A stretch of DNA of 64,000 nt from Rhizobium leguminosarum (GTDB lineage: Bacteria; Pseudomonadota; Alphaproteobacteria; Rhizobiales; Rhizobiaceae): positions 4,552,501 through 4,616,500 of the forward strand of contig NZ_JAGIOR010000001.1 in the NCBI RefSeq assembly GCF_017876795.1, given 5' to 3'. A model generated the notes under the pieces. The model did not search any database. It had not been told where the DNA came from and saw nothing but the letters and a program-made list of their open reading frames with translations. The position numbers were made by a program, and so were the translations under genes. Position 1 is the stretch's first letter, and each line of letters begins with the position of its first letter. This document shows positions 35,694-46,121 of the stretch, in pieces.

Positions 35694-37634
35694 TTACCAG
35701 CCCCCGCCTCCACCGCCGCCACCACCCCCGCCGGACGAGCCGCCGCCGGAAAAGCCGGAAGACGAACTCGACGGCGGCGGCGAAGGGATCGTCGAGGCGA
35801 TGGTCGAGGCCATCGACGAGGAAAAGCCGCCGATGCGGTCGGAAAAACTGCCGCTGTTGAAATTGCCGGAATACCAGGCGGGCGCATAGGCAGCGGCCGC
35901 GCCGGCAGCGGCTGCCACAAGCCAGGTCTCGAAGGTGCGCGACCAGGGTTTCTCGACGCCGAGCGCCACGGCGTAGGGCAGCAGCGTCTCGAAATGGCGC
36001 GGCGACATTTGCGGGGCGCCGGCTGTGTTCATTCGGTCTTTCTCGGCCAGCGTCAGATATTGGCGCAGGCCGTCTATGCCGTCCATCATCTTGGCGCCGA
36101 GCGGGGTCGGCGCGCTCATGATGAAGAAATAGAGGATGTTCAAAAGCACGATGCCGCCGACGGCAAAGAGCATCGGCGTTTCATGCAGTTCCACCAGCGA
36201 CGAGGCAAGCGCCATAACGACGACCGCAAGAATGCTGATGCCGACGAAAACGCCGACCGCCGTGGCGATGATGGCGATGATCTTGCCGAACAGCGAGCTG
36301 CCGCGATGCAGCGACCTGACGAGGCCGGCAGCGAACACAGCAACAAAAACCGAGATGGCGGTTGGGATCAGCATCAGCGCGATCGTCTCCGGCTCCAGCG
36401 AACCATAGACGAACAGCAGCAGCAGGGCAGCGGCGCTGAGCGCGATGCCGCCTGCGGTATAACCCAGATTGGAATTGTAATATTTGCCGCGATGCTCCTT
36501 CTCGATCGCCGAGCGGAAGGCCTGGCCGACGGACTTCACCCGCTCGCCATTCGCCTTGTCGATCGTCAGTGTCGAACCCGCACCGCCGGCAACCTTCAGC
36601 AATTCGATTTCGCCGGCCTGGAATTTCTCCTTGCCGAGCGCTTTGCCGGTACCCTGGATGACGATCGAATTCTTCAGGTCTTCGAGCTTGACGTAACCGC
36701 GGACGGCAAGATTGAGCGCCGTGGCCGACAGTGCCGTCCAGCCCTCGCCGGAGAAGCCCTTGTTGTCGATGTAATTGACCAGCGCCGGCGAGATGCCATC
36801 AGGTGCGTCCCAGCGCGGCACGACGACGCCGCGGGCGGGATCGCGGCCGACCTTCAGCCACGACCAGGTGTAATAGGCGAAAACCAGGATCAGACCGCCG
36901 AAACCGATGAAATAATTGCGGTTGTCCTTCAGCCACCATGTGCTTTCCATATCGGCGCTCGGCGGATCGATCGACCCCTTCGGCATGCGGATCGCGAAGG
37001 TCAGGCCCTCGCCGGCGGCAAGCGGCGCGGTGGTGGCAAAGACCAGGCCGGCGCTGGTTTCGTCGACGCGGGCGTTCTTTCCCGTCGCGCCCTGAGGGCC
37101 GGTAAAGAAGACCGTGTCGGTGGCGGCAACACCCGGCGGCAGTTGCACCGTCGCCGTGGCCGAGCGGATCGGGAAGATCCAGCCATTGCCGGTGACGTTC
37201 CAATAGAGCTCGGCATGATCGTCGAAATAGCGGATCTGGCGGTTGGTCCGGTAGGTGAAGACATAGCGATGACGGCCTGGCGTCACCATCACATCGGCGG
37301 ACCCGGCATAGATGCGGATGCCGCCCGTAATCGACTCGGTATGCCAGGGCTCATCCGCGCCGTCGCGCTGCACCGAGACCATATCGAAATCAACGCTGCG
37401 GCGACGGCTTGCAGCATCGGTGAAATAGAGCGGAAAATCACGGAAGATGCCGTGATTGATCCGGTTGCCCTCGGCATTGACGGTGATCGTTTCCGTCACC
37501 GTCACCGTCATCGCGCCGCTCTTTTCGAGTGCAATGTCGGAGGCGAAACTGTCGATGACTTCGGCGGCAAAGGCCGCCGGAGCAGTAAACATCAACAGCA
37601 GTGCAATACAAAATCCGAAAAACCGACGCCCCAT
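35694..37634 (-). CDS. DUF2207 domain membrane protein
   Basis: 646 residues. A signal peptide (FFGFCIALLLMFTAPAAFA) precedes a DUF2207 domain (about 25-230, FASDIALEKSGAMTVTVTETITV, INHGIFRDFPLYF, RYVFTYRTNRQIRYF), a first transmembrane helix (NYFIGFGGLILVFAYYTW), a cytoplasmic winged-helix-like part, then paired transmembrane helices and a C-terminal Gly/Ser-rich tail that ends in a run of ten or so glycines. DUF2207 proteins are commonly encoded next to LemA; here an aroA gene lies between the two. Function unknown. The start at 37634 is backed by a strong purine-rich ribosome binding site. Confidence 0.85.
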   Translation of the reverse strand: MGRRFFGFCIALLLMFTAPAAFAAEVIDSFASDIALEKSGAMTVTVTETITVNAEGNRINHGIFRDFPLYFTDAASRRRSVDFDMVSVQRDGADEPWHTESITGGIRIYAGSADVMVTPGRHRYVFTYRTNRQIRYFDDHAELYWNVTGNGWIFPIRSATATVQLPPGVAATDTVFFTGPQGATGKNARVDETSAGLVFATTAPLAAGEGLTFAIRMPKGSIDPPSADMESTWWLKDNRNYFIGFGGLILVFAYYTWSWLKVGRDPARGVVVPRWDAPDGISPALVNYIDNKGFSGEGWTALSATALNLAVRGYVKLEDLKNSIVIQGTGKALGKEKFQAGEIELLKVAGGAGSTLTIDKANGERVKSVGQAFRSAIEKEHRGKYYNSNLGYTAGGIALSAAALLLLFVYGSLEPETIALMLIPTAISVFVAVFAAGLVRSLHRGSSLFGKIIAIIATAVGVFVGISILAVVVMALASSLVELHETPMLFAVGGIVLLNILYFFIMSAPTPLGAKMMDGIDGLRQYLTLAEKDRMNTAGAPQMSPRHFETLLPYAVALGVEKPWSRTFETWLVAAAAGAAAAYAPAWYSGNFNSGSFSDRIGGFSSSMASTIASTIPSPPPSSSSSGFSGGGSSGGGGGGGGGGGW

Positions 37635-37672
37635 CCCTGTCTCCCCGCCGGCAGTCTCGGCTACGCGTTGCC

Positions 37673-38935
37673 TCAATCTTTGTCCTGATATGTCACGCCG
37701 AGGGCGGCGAGCGTCCGCCAATAGGCGGGGAAAGTCTTGCCGACGCAATCGGGATCGAGAATGGTGATACCGTCGATCTTCAATCCGGCGAGCGCGAAGC
37801 TCATGGCGATGCGGTGATCGGCGAAGCTGTCGATCTCGGCCGGCAGGCGCTGTCCTGCAAGGGCGGGATCGGACTTGACGATCAGATCGTCACCCTCTTC
37901 GCGGGCAAGCCCCGGGACGATACGATTGAGGCCGGTCGATAGCGCCCGGATGCGGTCGCATTCCTTGACGCGCAGGTTGGCGATGCCGACGAAGCGAACC
38001 GGCGTCTCGTTGAAGGCGGCGAGCACCGCAAGCGTCGGGACGGCATCCTGCATCTGCGAACCGTCGATTTCCGTCGGCAGCTGCGGAAAACGGGCGATCA
38101 TGTCGTAGGCGCGCGCATCCGGCTGCGAAAAGGCGTCGGAGGGAACGCCGAGATCGATCGCGCCGCCGGTCAGGACTTCAGCGGCCCAGAGGTAGGTCGC
38201 AGCCGAGGCATCGGGCTCGACGATGAAGTCGGCGGCACGATAGCCGGTCGGCTCAACGCGCCAGGTGACGGGGCTGGTCTTTTCGACCTTGGCGCCGAAG
38301 GCCTTCATCGCCGCCGTGGTCAGATCGATATAACCGAGCGCGCCGATATCCTCGCCGACCAATTCGATATCGACCGGCCGGTCGCCGCCGGCCGCCATCA
38401 TCAGCAGCGCCGAGACATACTGGCTGGACAGGCCGCCATCGATGCGGATGCGGTCGGCCTGGAAGCGGCCGGTGCCTTTGACGGTGACCGGCGGGCAGCC
38501 GGTTTCAGCGCTCGCGTCGATGCCGAGCGTGCGCATCGCCTCGACCAGCGGGCCGATCGGGCGCTTGCGCATATGTTCGTCGCCATCGACGATCACGGTG
38601 CCTTCGACCAGGGCGGCCGCCGCCGTCAGGAAGCGCGTCGCCGTGCCGGCGTTGCCGAGAAAGAGCGGCGCTTTCGGCGGCATCAGCCTGCCGCTGCCGG
38701 TAACGACGAAGCTGGTGTCGTCGGGCTCGTCGATCGCAACGCCCATGGCGCGCAGCGCATCGGCCATATAGCGCGTATCGTCGCTCTTCAGCGCGCCGGT
38801 CAGCCGGCTCGTGCCCTTGGCAAGGCCGGCGAGCAGCAGCGCGCGATTGGTGATCGACTTCGAGCCCGGCGGCATGGCGCGGCCCGAAAGCGGCTTGTCC
38901 GGCGGAATGATCGTGAGTTTGGCTGTGCGTGTCAT
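37673..38935 (-). CDS. aroA: 3-phosphoshikimate 1-carboxyvinyltransferase (EPSP synthase), class I-like
   Basis: 420 residues. PPGSKSITNRALLLAGL near the start and GNAGTATR, KRPIGPLVEAM, DGGLSSQYVSALLM, ADFIVEPDASAATYLWAA, NLRVKECDRI and DHRIAMSFAL are the EPSP-synthase motifs. It catalyses the sixth shikimate step. The spellings GNAGTA-TRFL and KRPIGPL are closer to class I enzymes than to the glyphosate-tolerant class II enzymes (GNAATGCR, KRPMGRV) that many Rhizobiaceae carry next to cmk-rpsA. It lies between lemA and DUF2207 on the same strand (38-base gap to DUF2207, 90 to lemA). GGAAG precedes the ATG at 38935. Confidence 0.9.
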   Translation of the reverse strand: MTRTAKLTIIPPDKPLSGRAMPPGSKSITNRALLLAGLAKGTSRLTGALKSDDTRYMADALRAMGVAIDEPDDTSFVVTGSGRLMPPKAPLFLGNAGTATRFLTAAAALVEGTVIVDGDEHMRKRPIGPLVEAMRTLGIDASAETGCPPVTVKGTGRFQADRIRIDGGLSSQYVSALLMMAAGGDRPVDIELVGEDIGALGYIDLTTAAMKAFGAKVEKTSPVTWRVEPTGYRAADFIVEPDASAATYLWAAEVLTGGAIDLGVPSDAFSQPDARAYDMIARFPQLPTEIDGSQMQDAVPTLAVLAAFNETPVRFVGIANLRVKECDRIRALSTGLNRIVPGLAREEGDDLIVKSDPALAGQRLPAEIDSFADHRIAMSFALAGLKIDGITILDPDCVGKTFPAYWRTLAALGVTYQDKD

Positions 38936-39025
38936 GCTGAGTCTTCCGTCCATGGGGCGAGCCTTATCGGCCGCAGTCTGCCCCTGCTCTTAATCGCTTT
39001 TTCGCAAAGGCAAAATGCCGGATCG

Positions 39026-39577
39026 TCAGAATTTGACGCTGGGGACGGCGCGATCGGTCTCGTTGGTGATTTCGAAATATTCCCGCTTGGCAAAACCGAA
39101 CTGGCCGGCGACAAGATTGGAGGGGAAGCTTTCGACCTTGACGTTCAGGTCGCGGGCGGCACCATTGTAATAACGCCGCGCCATCTGCAGCTCGCCTTCC
39201 ATGGTTTCCAGCGAGGCCTGCAGCTCGGCAAAATTCTGGTTGGCCTTGAGATCGGGATAGGCTTCGGCAAGCGCGATGACCCGCCCGAGCGCCTGGCCAA
39301 GCAATCCTTCCGCCTGCGCCCTGCCGGCGACATCGCCTGATGGCACCGCCTGCGCCTTGTTGCGAAGCGAAACCACCTCTTCGAGCGTGGTCTTTTCATG
39401 GGCGGCATAACCCTTGACCGTCTCGATCAGGTTCGGGATCAGATCGGCGCGGCGCTTCAGCTGCACGTCGATGCCCGACCAGGCTTCCCCCGCCATTTGC
39501 CGGGAGCGAACCAGGCCGTTATAGATGAAGACGATGTAGAGTGCGACCAGAACAATGGCGCCAAGTGCAATATACAT
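39026..39577 (-). CDS. lemA: LemA family protein
   Basis: 183 residues. One N-terminal membrane anchor (LGAIVLVALYIVFIYNGLV), then the all-helical LemA domain (EAWSGIDVQLKRRADLIPNLIETVKGYA, ...YNGAARDLNVKVESFPSNLVA). LemA proteins are membrane-attached; the function is unknown although they are frequently paired with DUF2207 and stress proteases. GGGAG is present before the ATG. First gene of a possible lemA-aroA-DUF2207 transcript. Confidence 0.92.
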   Translation of the reverse strand: MYIALGAIVLVALYIVFIYNGLVRSRQMAGEAWSGIDVQLKRRADLIPNLIETVKGYAAHEKTTLEEVVSLRNKAQAVPSGDVAGRAQAEGLLGQALGRVIALAEAYPDLKANQNFAELQASLETMEGELQMARRYYNGAARDLNVKVESFPSNLVAGQFGFAKREYFEITNETDRAVPSVKF

Positions 39578-39693
39578 CGCGAATCTCCCAAACGACGCAA
39601 AGTGTTGGCGAGACTATGCAGGTTTCTTATTGGTTGTCATCCGAGATTTGCCAGGATGACCGCCGCATTTACACGCGCACTCAAGAGACAGCT

Positions 39694-40650
<957 letters not shown>

Positions 40651-40780
40651 GAAACGGCACCGATTGCTTAGGGATTATCGGCGCGACAGGTGCCATGGAG
40701 GGCGGCAGGGGTCAAGAGTTTTGCGCGGGTGACTGGTCGCCCGGGCCGAGATGCCGGCAGGCAGATGCAATCCGTGACGC

Positions 40781-40972
40781 CTATTCTTCCTCGCGCTTCA
40801 GCCGGTATTCCCCCGTCGCCGGGTCCTTGACCAGCGTGCCGATCGCGCCGGTCTGGCGCTCCTTTTCAGCCCGGCGCGACTTTTCGGCGAGCTTGCGGGC
40901 ATCGGAGACAAAGCGGCGATAGAGCCACCAGGCCGAGAAGACCAGGATCAGGATGGTAATAAGCTGCGGCAT
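40781..40972 (-). CDS. Small conserved membrane protein
   Basis: 63 residues: one N-terminal helix (ITILILVFSAWWLYRRF) followed by a charged tail (ARKLAEKSRRAEKERQ, KDPATGEYRLKREEE). GAGAGGGTC precedes the ATG. It sits 18 bases downstream of the SppA-type peptidase gene and is probably co-transcribed. Too short for family assignment beyond 'single-helix protein'; the ribosome binding site and tight spacing support that it is real. Confidence 0.75.
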   Translation of the reverse strand: MPQLITILILVFSAWWLYRRFVSDARKLAEKSRRAEKERQTGAIGTLVKDPATGEYRLKREEE

Positions 40973-40990
40973 GACCCTCTCTTGCTCCCC

Positions 40991-41851
40991 TCAAAGCCCG
41001 AAACGGCTCCACAATGCTCTCTCTTCCGCCGCTTCGGCAAGCCCCGTGGCAAGACCGGACGCCGCCCCTTCGAGCGACACCGGCGACACGCCGGGAATAC
41101 GGCGGCCGAGCAGGCCGCGGCCGGCGGTGACAAGCTCCAGCTTGGTTTTCTGGCCGTAGCGCCGCTTCAATTCCTGGCGCATGTCGCCAAGGCCATCGAT
41201 GAGGCCGAGTTCGAGGCCGCGGGTGCCGCTCCAGAACAGGCCTGAGAAGACCGCCGCATCATCGCGCAGCTTGCCGGCGCGGCGTTCGCGCACCATTGTT
41301 ATGAAAACCTGATGGATTTCGAGCTGCAGGCTCTTCAGGTATTCGATGTCCTTTTCCTTTTCCGGCTGGAACGGATCGAGGATCACCTTGTTTTCGCCGG
41401 CGGTGTAAACGCGGCGCTCGACGCCGATCTTCTTCAGGAGCTCGGGAAAACCGAAACCGCCGGAGACGACGCCGATCGAGCCGACGATCGAGGTGGCGTC
41501 GGCAATGATCTCATCGCCGGCAAGGGCAATCATGTAACCGCCGGAGGCGGCGACGTCCTCGACGAAGACCAGCACCTTCTTCTGCTTCTCGCGGGCGAGC
41601 TCTCGAATGCGGGTGAAGATCAGGCGGGACTGGACGGGCGAACCGCCCGGCGAATTGATCGAGATGGCGACCGCCGGCGCGTCCTTCATGGCGAAGGCCT
41701 TCTCCAGAACCGGAGCGACATTGGCGAGATTGAGGGCCGGCCGGAACTGGCCGCCGCCGCTGACGATCGCCCCCTGCAGGCGGACGACCGGGATGGTGAC
41801 GCCGTCCTTGCGGAACCGTTTCGGCAGCAGCTTTCTCAAGAATCCGGCCAT
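40991..41851 (-). CDS. S49 family peptidase (SppA/SohB-like)
   Basis: 286 residues, the short single-domain form. ISINSPGGSPVQSRLIF, the nucleophile Ser in EDVAASGGYMIALA and the general-base Lys in GENKVILDPF mark the Ser/Lys dyad. SppA enzymes digest signal peptides or membrane-protein remnants. There is no obvious transmembrane anchor at the start (LRKLLPKRFRKDGVTIPVVR is amphipathic). AAGGATGAGAG precedes the ATG. Operon with the 63-residue protein and perhaps glyQ. Confidence 0.92.
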   Translation of the reverse strand: MAGFLRKLLPKRFRKDGVTIPVVRLQGAIVSGGGQFRPALNLANVAPVLEKAFAMKDAPAVAISINSPGGSPVQSRLIFTRIRELAREKQKKVLVFVEDVAASGGYMIALAGDEIIADATSIVGSIGVVSGGFGFPELLKKIGVERRVYTAGENKVILDPFQPEKEKDIEYLKSLQLEIHQVFITMVRERRAGKLRDDAAVFSGLFWSGTRGLELGLIDGLGDMRQELKRRYGQKTKLELVTAGRGLLGRRIPGVSPVSLEGAASGLATGLAEAAEERALWSRFGL

Positions 41852-41985
41852 CTCTCATCCTTCGCTTCGGGTCGCACGATCGTCAATCCGCGATCGGCAT
41901 CCATGTATGCGCTGGAACGACAAACGCAATGGCCGCGTTCCTGAAAACATTGGGCCTGAAAACATCGGGTTGATTTTGTTGTTGC

Positions 41986-42006
41986 GAATGACTTGCATTA
42001 TCATTC
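41986..42006. promoter_or_regulatory. Possible Fur/Mur-type operator upstream of mntH
   Basis: GAATGA-N9-TCATTC is a perfect six-base inverted repeat whose right half includes cattatcattc, similar to Fur-family boxes. It lies 43 bases upstream of the mntH start. In rhizobia the Fur homologue Mur controls Mn uptake, so a role here would be expected; the match is approximate. Confidence 0.4.
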
Positions 42007-42048
42007 CAATTCGTCATAGTGCGCTGACGATAAACAGGTGAAAATCGC

Positions 42049-43389
42049 ATGGACGCCCTGAATCCGAATGCAAGAAGCGGCTGGCGGCACGAACGCGGCG
42101 AGGCGTCGCTGTCGGATGTCTACCGCACCATCGGAACCGGGCGGCACAGCTCGAGATGGCGGCGGGCGGCGGCCTTCGCCGGGCCGGGCTACATGGTCGC
42201 CGTCGGCTACATGGATCCGGGCAACTGGGCGACTTCACTCGCCGGCGGCTCGAAATTCGGCTATGCGCTGCTCACCGTCGCGCTGCTCTCCAACCTGATG
42301 GCGATCGTGCTGCAATCGCTCTGCGCCCGCCTGGCGATCGCCTCCGGCCGTGACCTGGCACAGGCCTGCCGTGACGCCTTTCCTAGATATGTCTCGGTGC
42401 CGCTCTGGGCTTTTGCCGAGATCGCCATCATCGCCACCGACATCGCCGAGGTGATAGGCACGGCGATCGGCCTCAACCTGCTGATGGGCATCCCGCTCGA
42501 GCTCGGCGTGCTGATCACCGCGCTCGACGTCTTCGTCATCCTCTTCCTGCAGAAGCTTGGCTTCCGCTGGGTGGAAGCCTTCATCATCGCGATGCTCGGC
42601 GTCATCGCGGTCTGCTTCGGCGTGCAGATCCTGCTTGCCGACCCGCAATGGGGCGCCGTCGTCACCGGCTTCTTCCCGACAACGGAGATCGTCACCAATC
42701 CGGAGATGCTCTATCTGGCGCTCGGCATTCTCGGCGCGACCGTCATGCCGCACAATCTCTACCTCCACTCCGGCATCGTGCAGACGCGGGCCTATGGCCA
42801 TACCGTTCCCGAGAAGAAGGAAGCGCTGACCTTTGCGACGATCGACTCGACGGTGGCGCTGTGCTTCGCGCTGGTGATCAACGCTTCGATCCTGATTCTC
42901 GCGGCTGCCGCCTTCAATGCGCACGGGAAGACCGATGTCGTCGAACTCGGCGAGGCCCATTCGCTGCTGTCGCCGCTGCTGGGGCTCGCCATCGCGCCGA
43001 CGCTGTTCGGCATCGCGCTTCTCTGCTGCGGCCTCAATTCGACGGTGACGGCAACGCTTGCCGGCCAGATTGTCATGGAAGGCTTCCTGAAGATCAAGCT
43101 GCAGCCTTGGATGCGCCGGCTGATCACCCGCGCCATCGCTATCGTGCCGGCGGCAATCGTCACCATCTGGTATGGCGACCAGGGCACGGCCAAGCTTTTG
43201 ATCCTCACCCAGGTGGTGCTCAGCCTGCAGCTTTCCTTCGCCGTCTTCCCGCTTGTCATGTTCACCGCCAGCAAGGCCAAGATGGGCGAACTCGTGGCGC
43301 CGCGCTGGCTGAGCGGCATCGCCTATTTGATCGCGGTCGTCATCGCCGGCCTCAACGTCAAGCTGCTCTTCGACTTCGTCACCGGCTAA
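42049..43389 (+). CDS. mntH: NRAMP family Mn2+/Fe2+ transporter
   Basis: 446 residues with about eleven transmembrane helices. The metal-binding DPGN in the first helix ([14 protein letters not shown]) and [10 protein letters not shown] in the sixth are the NRAMP hallmarks. It imports manganese (and iron) with protons across the inner membrane. AGG with purine-rich sequence ten bases before the ATG serves as ribosome binding site. A 14-bp terminator hairpin follows the gene. Possible Fur/Mur box upstream. Confidence 0.94.
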   Translation: MDALNPNARSGWRHERGEASLSDVYRTIGTGRHSSRWRRAAAFAGPGYMVAVGYMDPGNWATSLAGGSKFGYALLTVALLSNLMAIVLQSLCARLAIASGRDLAQACRDAFPRYVSVPLWAFAEIAIIATDIAEVIGTAIGLNLLMGIPLELGVLITALDVFVILFLQKLGFRWVEAFIIAMLGVIAVCFGVQILLADPQWGAVVTGFFPTTEIVTNPEMLYLALGILGATVMPHNLYLHSGIVQTRAYGHTVPEKKEALTFATIDSTVALCFALVINASILILAAAAFNAHGKTDVVELGEAHSLLSPLLGLAIAPTLFGIALLCCGLNSTVTATLAGQIVMEGFLKIKLQPWMRRLITRAIAIVPAAIVTIWYGDQGTAKLLILTQVVLSLQLSFAVFPLVMFTASKAKMGELVAPRWLSGIAYLIAVVIAGLNVKLLFDFVTG

Positions 43390-43438
43390 CGAAAGCACGG
43401 CGCCCGCTGTGGGCGGGCGGTCCGGGATATCGAAACTG

Positions 43439-43476
43439 AAGCGCGGCGCATCGAACCCGGTTGATGCGCCGCGCTT
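43439..43476 (+). terminator. Terminator hairpin after mntH
   Basis: aagcgcggcgcatc and gatgcgccgcgctt pair perfectly over 14 bases around a ten-base loop; the tail tgatttgtcc is T-rich. It lies 50 bases after the mntH stop and before the convergent small gene, and may serve both. Confidence 0.75.
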
Positions 43477-43542
43477 TGATTTGTCCACCATTCATCGATC
43501 GATTTGGATCCACCAGGTCTCTGACTGGGGTTTTCCGACCAT

Positions 43543-43809
43543 TCAGGAGAGTTCCGATTTGGCCAGGAGATAGGCATCGCCGCTGTCGTCTCTAGAGGCG
43601 ACGCCGGATTTCAACATGTCAAGCAGATCGGCGCTGAAGGCTTGCTCGCCGATCTCCGCCGTCAGCTGAAGGATCTCCTGTTGGACCCGATCTCGGTAAA
43701 GCGCCACCTGTGCGGCGTCATGCGGGATCCACTGATACCCTTTGTCATTATAGGCAGCGACGATGCCTAGAAGATCGAGCAGGCGCTTCCGCGGGTCGGA
43801 TATTGTCAC
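43543..43809 (-). CDS. Small hypothetical protein
   Basis: 88 residues, helical and acidic (DRVQQEILQLTAEIGEQAF, DLLDMLKSGVASRDDSGDAYLLAKSEL). It has a GTG start with GAGGG upstream, which makes translation plausible. No domain recognised. It lies 44 bases downstream of the trmN6-like gene on the same strand. Confidence 0.6.
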   Translation of the reverse strand: MTISDPRKRLLDLLGIVAAYNDKGYQWIPHDAAQVALYRDRVQQEILQLTAEIGEQAFSADLLDMLKSGVASRDDSGDAYLLAKSELS

Positions 43810-43852
43810 AAATCATCCCTCGCCAATGAATCAGCTTCGATGCAACGCGCTT

Positions 43853-44629
43853 TCAAAGCCTGGCATAGGCCGCCCGGCCATTGTTGAAATCATCGACGAG
43901 AGGGGAGAACTTATGGCTCCCCTCTTCGTGCATGATCAGTGGGGCGCGCAGCGACAGCCGCGCCCGCGAGCCCTTGATCGCCGTCATCAGGATACGGACG
44001 GCGCTTTCGCCCTGGCGCGGATGAATGGCGGTTATTTCGATGCCGCCAAAACGCCGGCCGCAGGCGACAACGATCTCGGCGATCGATTGGGGCCTGGCAA
44101 TCAGCGACAATTGCCCGCCCGGGATCATGATGGCGCCGGCGGTGGGGAGCCAGCTTTCGAACAGGCCGTCGGTCATCGCATGGGCTTCGGCCTTCAGCGC
44201 ATCCGGCGTGCGCCGGTCGCCGGCGTGGTTGAAGGGCGGGTTCATGATGACGTGGTGGAAACTCTCGTCGAGGAGACCGGCATCGTTGCGCGCCCTGGCA
44301 GTCAGCGTCACATCGGCTTCGACGACGCTGACGCGGGTGGCAAGATGGGCATTGCCGGGCAGCAGGATGCTGCGGCGGGCATACTCGGCCATCTCGGCCG
44401 AACGCTCGAAAAGCACCACGTCCGCATCGGCAAGGCGCGAGGCGACGGCGAGGCCGGCAGCGCCGGCGCCGGCGCCGAGATCGGCGACCCTGACCGGCCG
44501 ATCATCGGCGACGAGGGCGGCAAGCAGCATCGCATCCATGCCGGAGCGATGGCCCCTGCCCTTCGGCTGCACGACGTGGAAGGCGCCGCGATGAAAGGCA
44601 TCAATGGTTTGGCCAGGCTCCCCGGTCAT
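43853..44629 (-). CDS. TrmN6/YfiC-like tRNA or rRNA N6-adenine methyltransferase
   Basis: 258 residues. SAM motif VADLGAGAGAAGLAVASRL and the N6-methyltransferase motif NPPF (HVIMNPPFNH) are present, with the FHVVQPKGRGHRSGMDAMLL start of the YfiC family (tRNA1Val m6A37 methyltransferase). A different RNA substrate is possible. It lies seven bases downstream of the DUF2007 gene on the same strand, so the two form one operon. Confidence 0.85.
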   Translation of the reverse strand: MTGEPGQTIDAFHRGAFHVVQPKGRGHRSGMDAMLLAALVADDRPVRVADLGAGAGAAGLAVASRLADADVVLFERSAEMAEYARRSILLPGNAHLATRVSVVEADVTLTARARNDAGLLDESFHHVIMNPPFNHAGDRRTPDALKAEAHAMTDGLFESWLPTAGAIMIPGGQLSLIARPQSIAEIVVACGRRFGGIEITAIHPRQGESAVRILMTAIKGSRARLSLRAPLIMHEEGSHKFSPLVDDFNNGRAAYARL

Positions 44630-44636
44630 CCCCCGC

Positions 44637-44864
44637 TCACTTCCTGTCGCGCAATTCGCCGCCGAGCCCGGCGTCGGTCAGAATGCGGCGCGCCTGATCG
44701 GCCATCTCCTCATCCACCAGCAGGCGGCGCGGCAGCATGCCGAGCGAGCCCTCCAGCACGCTCATGCCCTGATCGGCGATGAAGCAGTGAATTCCGGCAT
44801 CCTTCATCAAACTCTCGGCAAAGGAGAGCAGAACGGGGTCGTTGGCGCGGATAAGTTCATGCAT
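44637..44864 (-). CDS. DUF2007 domain protein
   Basis: 75 residues. The family pattern MHELIRANDPVLLSFAESLMKDAGIHCFIADQGMS...LLVDEEMADQARRIL is a small 'putative signal-transducing' alpha/beta fold (GlnB-like) of unknown role. The first 20 residues of a longer frame (start 44924) do not match the family, so the ATG at 44864 is used. Upstream and co-directional with the trmN6-like gene, and divergent from the octaprenyl diphosphate synthase gene. Confidence 0.85.
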   Translation of the reverse strand: MHELIRANDPVLLSFAESLMKDAGIHCFIADQGMSVLEGSLGMLPRRLLVDEEMADQARRILTDAGLGGELRDRK

Positions 44865-44972
44865 TTGCCGTCGTTTTCCTTCCAATTTCGCCTTGCGCGA
44901 CAATTCACCCCTTGCCGCGTCCATCGCCCCTTTCTATTGTCAGATGCAAAGAATGAACAGGAGTCCGGGTCG

Positions 44973-45989
44973 TTGGGCGTGGTCATACCGCTTGAAGAAA
45001 GCAAAAACAAACTGGCATCCATCAAGCCATTGGTCGATCTCACCAGGGCGGACATGGAGCGGGTGAACCAGCTCATTCTGTCCAAGGCCGGCTCCGATGT
45101 GCAGATGATCCCCGAAGTGGCGAACCATCTGATCTCGTCCGGCGGCAAGCGGCTGCGGCCGATGCTGACGCTGGCGTCCGCCTCGCTGTTCGACTACAGG
45201 GGCGAAAACCACGTCAAGCTCGCCACGTCCGTCGAGTTCATGCACACGGCGACGCTGCTGCATGACGACGTCGTCGACGAAAGTGATCTGCGCCGCGGCA
45301 AATCGACGGCGCGGATGATCTGGGGCAACCAGGCAAGCGTGCTGGTCGGCGACTTCCTGCTCGGCCAGGCCTTCCGCATGATGGTCGATGTCGGCTCGCT
45401 CGATGCGCTCGACGTCTTGTCTTCCGCCGCCTGCGTGATCGCGGAAGGTGAGGTGCTGCAGCTTTCCGTCGCCAAGAACATGGAGACGACGGAGGACGAT
45501 TATCTCTCCGTCATCCGCGCCAAGACGGCTGCCCTCTTTGCCGCGGCCGCCGAAGTCGGGCCGATCGTCGCCGAGGCCGGTCGCTCCGGCCGCAATGCAT
45601 TGAAATCCTATGGCATGAATCTGGGGCTCGCCTTCCAGCTCGTCGACGATGCGCTCGACTATGGCGGCAAGGCGGCCGATCTCGGCAAGAATGTCGGCGA
45701 CGATTTCCGCGAGGGCAAGATTACCCTGCCGGTCATTCTCGCCTATCGCCGCGGTACCGAAGACGAGCGCGCCTTCTGGCGCGATGCGATCGAAGCCGGC
45801 AACAGCACCGACGCGAACCTCGAAAAAGCGCTGGGGCTGATCACCAAATACGGCACGCTCGCCGACACGATCGGCCGCGCGATCCATTACGGCACGATCG
45901 CAAGGGACGCGCTTGCGCCGCTGCCCGAAACGGTATGGAAATCCGCCCTGATGGAAGTGATCGACTTCTGCATCGAGCGTGTCAACTGA
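44973..45989 (+). CDS. ispB: Octaprenyl (polyprenyl) diphosphate synthase
   Basis: 338 residues from a TTG start with AGGAG eleven bases upstream; no ATG lies at the family N-terminus (LGVVIPLEESKNKLASIKPL). The first Asp-rich motif is LLHDDVVDESD and the second LVDDALDYGG, with GGKRLRPMLTLAS. It condenses IPP onto FPP/GGPP to make the ubiquinone side chain, acting with UbiA (22.5 kb). Divergent from the DUF2007-trmN6 pair. IPP supply by IspE (47.97 kb) is encoded just downstream. Confidence 0.94.
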   Translation: MGVVIPLEESKNKLASIKPLVDLTRADMERVNQLILSKAGSDVQMIPEVANHLISSGGKRLRPMLTLASASLFDYRGENHVKLATSVEFMHTATLLHDDVVDESDLRRGKSTARMIWGNQASVLVGDFLLGQAFRMMVDVGSLDALDVLSSAACVIAEGEVLQLSVAKNMETTEDDYLSVIRAKTAALFAAAAEVGPIVAEAGRSGRNALKSYGMNLGLAFQLVDDALDYGGKAADLGKNVGDDFREGKITLPVILAYRRGTEDERAFWRDAIEAGNSTDANLEKALGLITKYGTLADTIGRAIHYGTIARDALAPLPETVWKSALMEVIDFCIERVN

Positions 45990-46121
45990 TCACACATGCT
46001 CGATTGCGGGCTGATTTTCTTGCAGCGCCGCTTCAAAAAAGCCATCCTGTTATGAATCAGTGAGCGCAACTGGTTTGCGACCGGCACCATTGTCGGGACA
46101 CTGTCGAAGAAAGGTTTCCTA

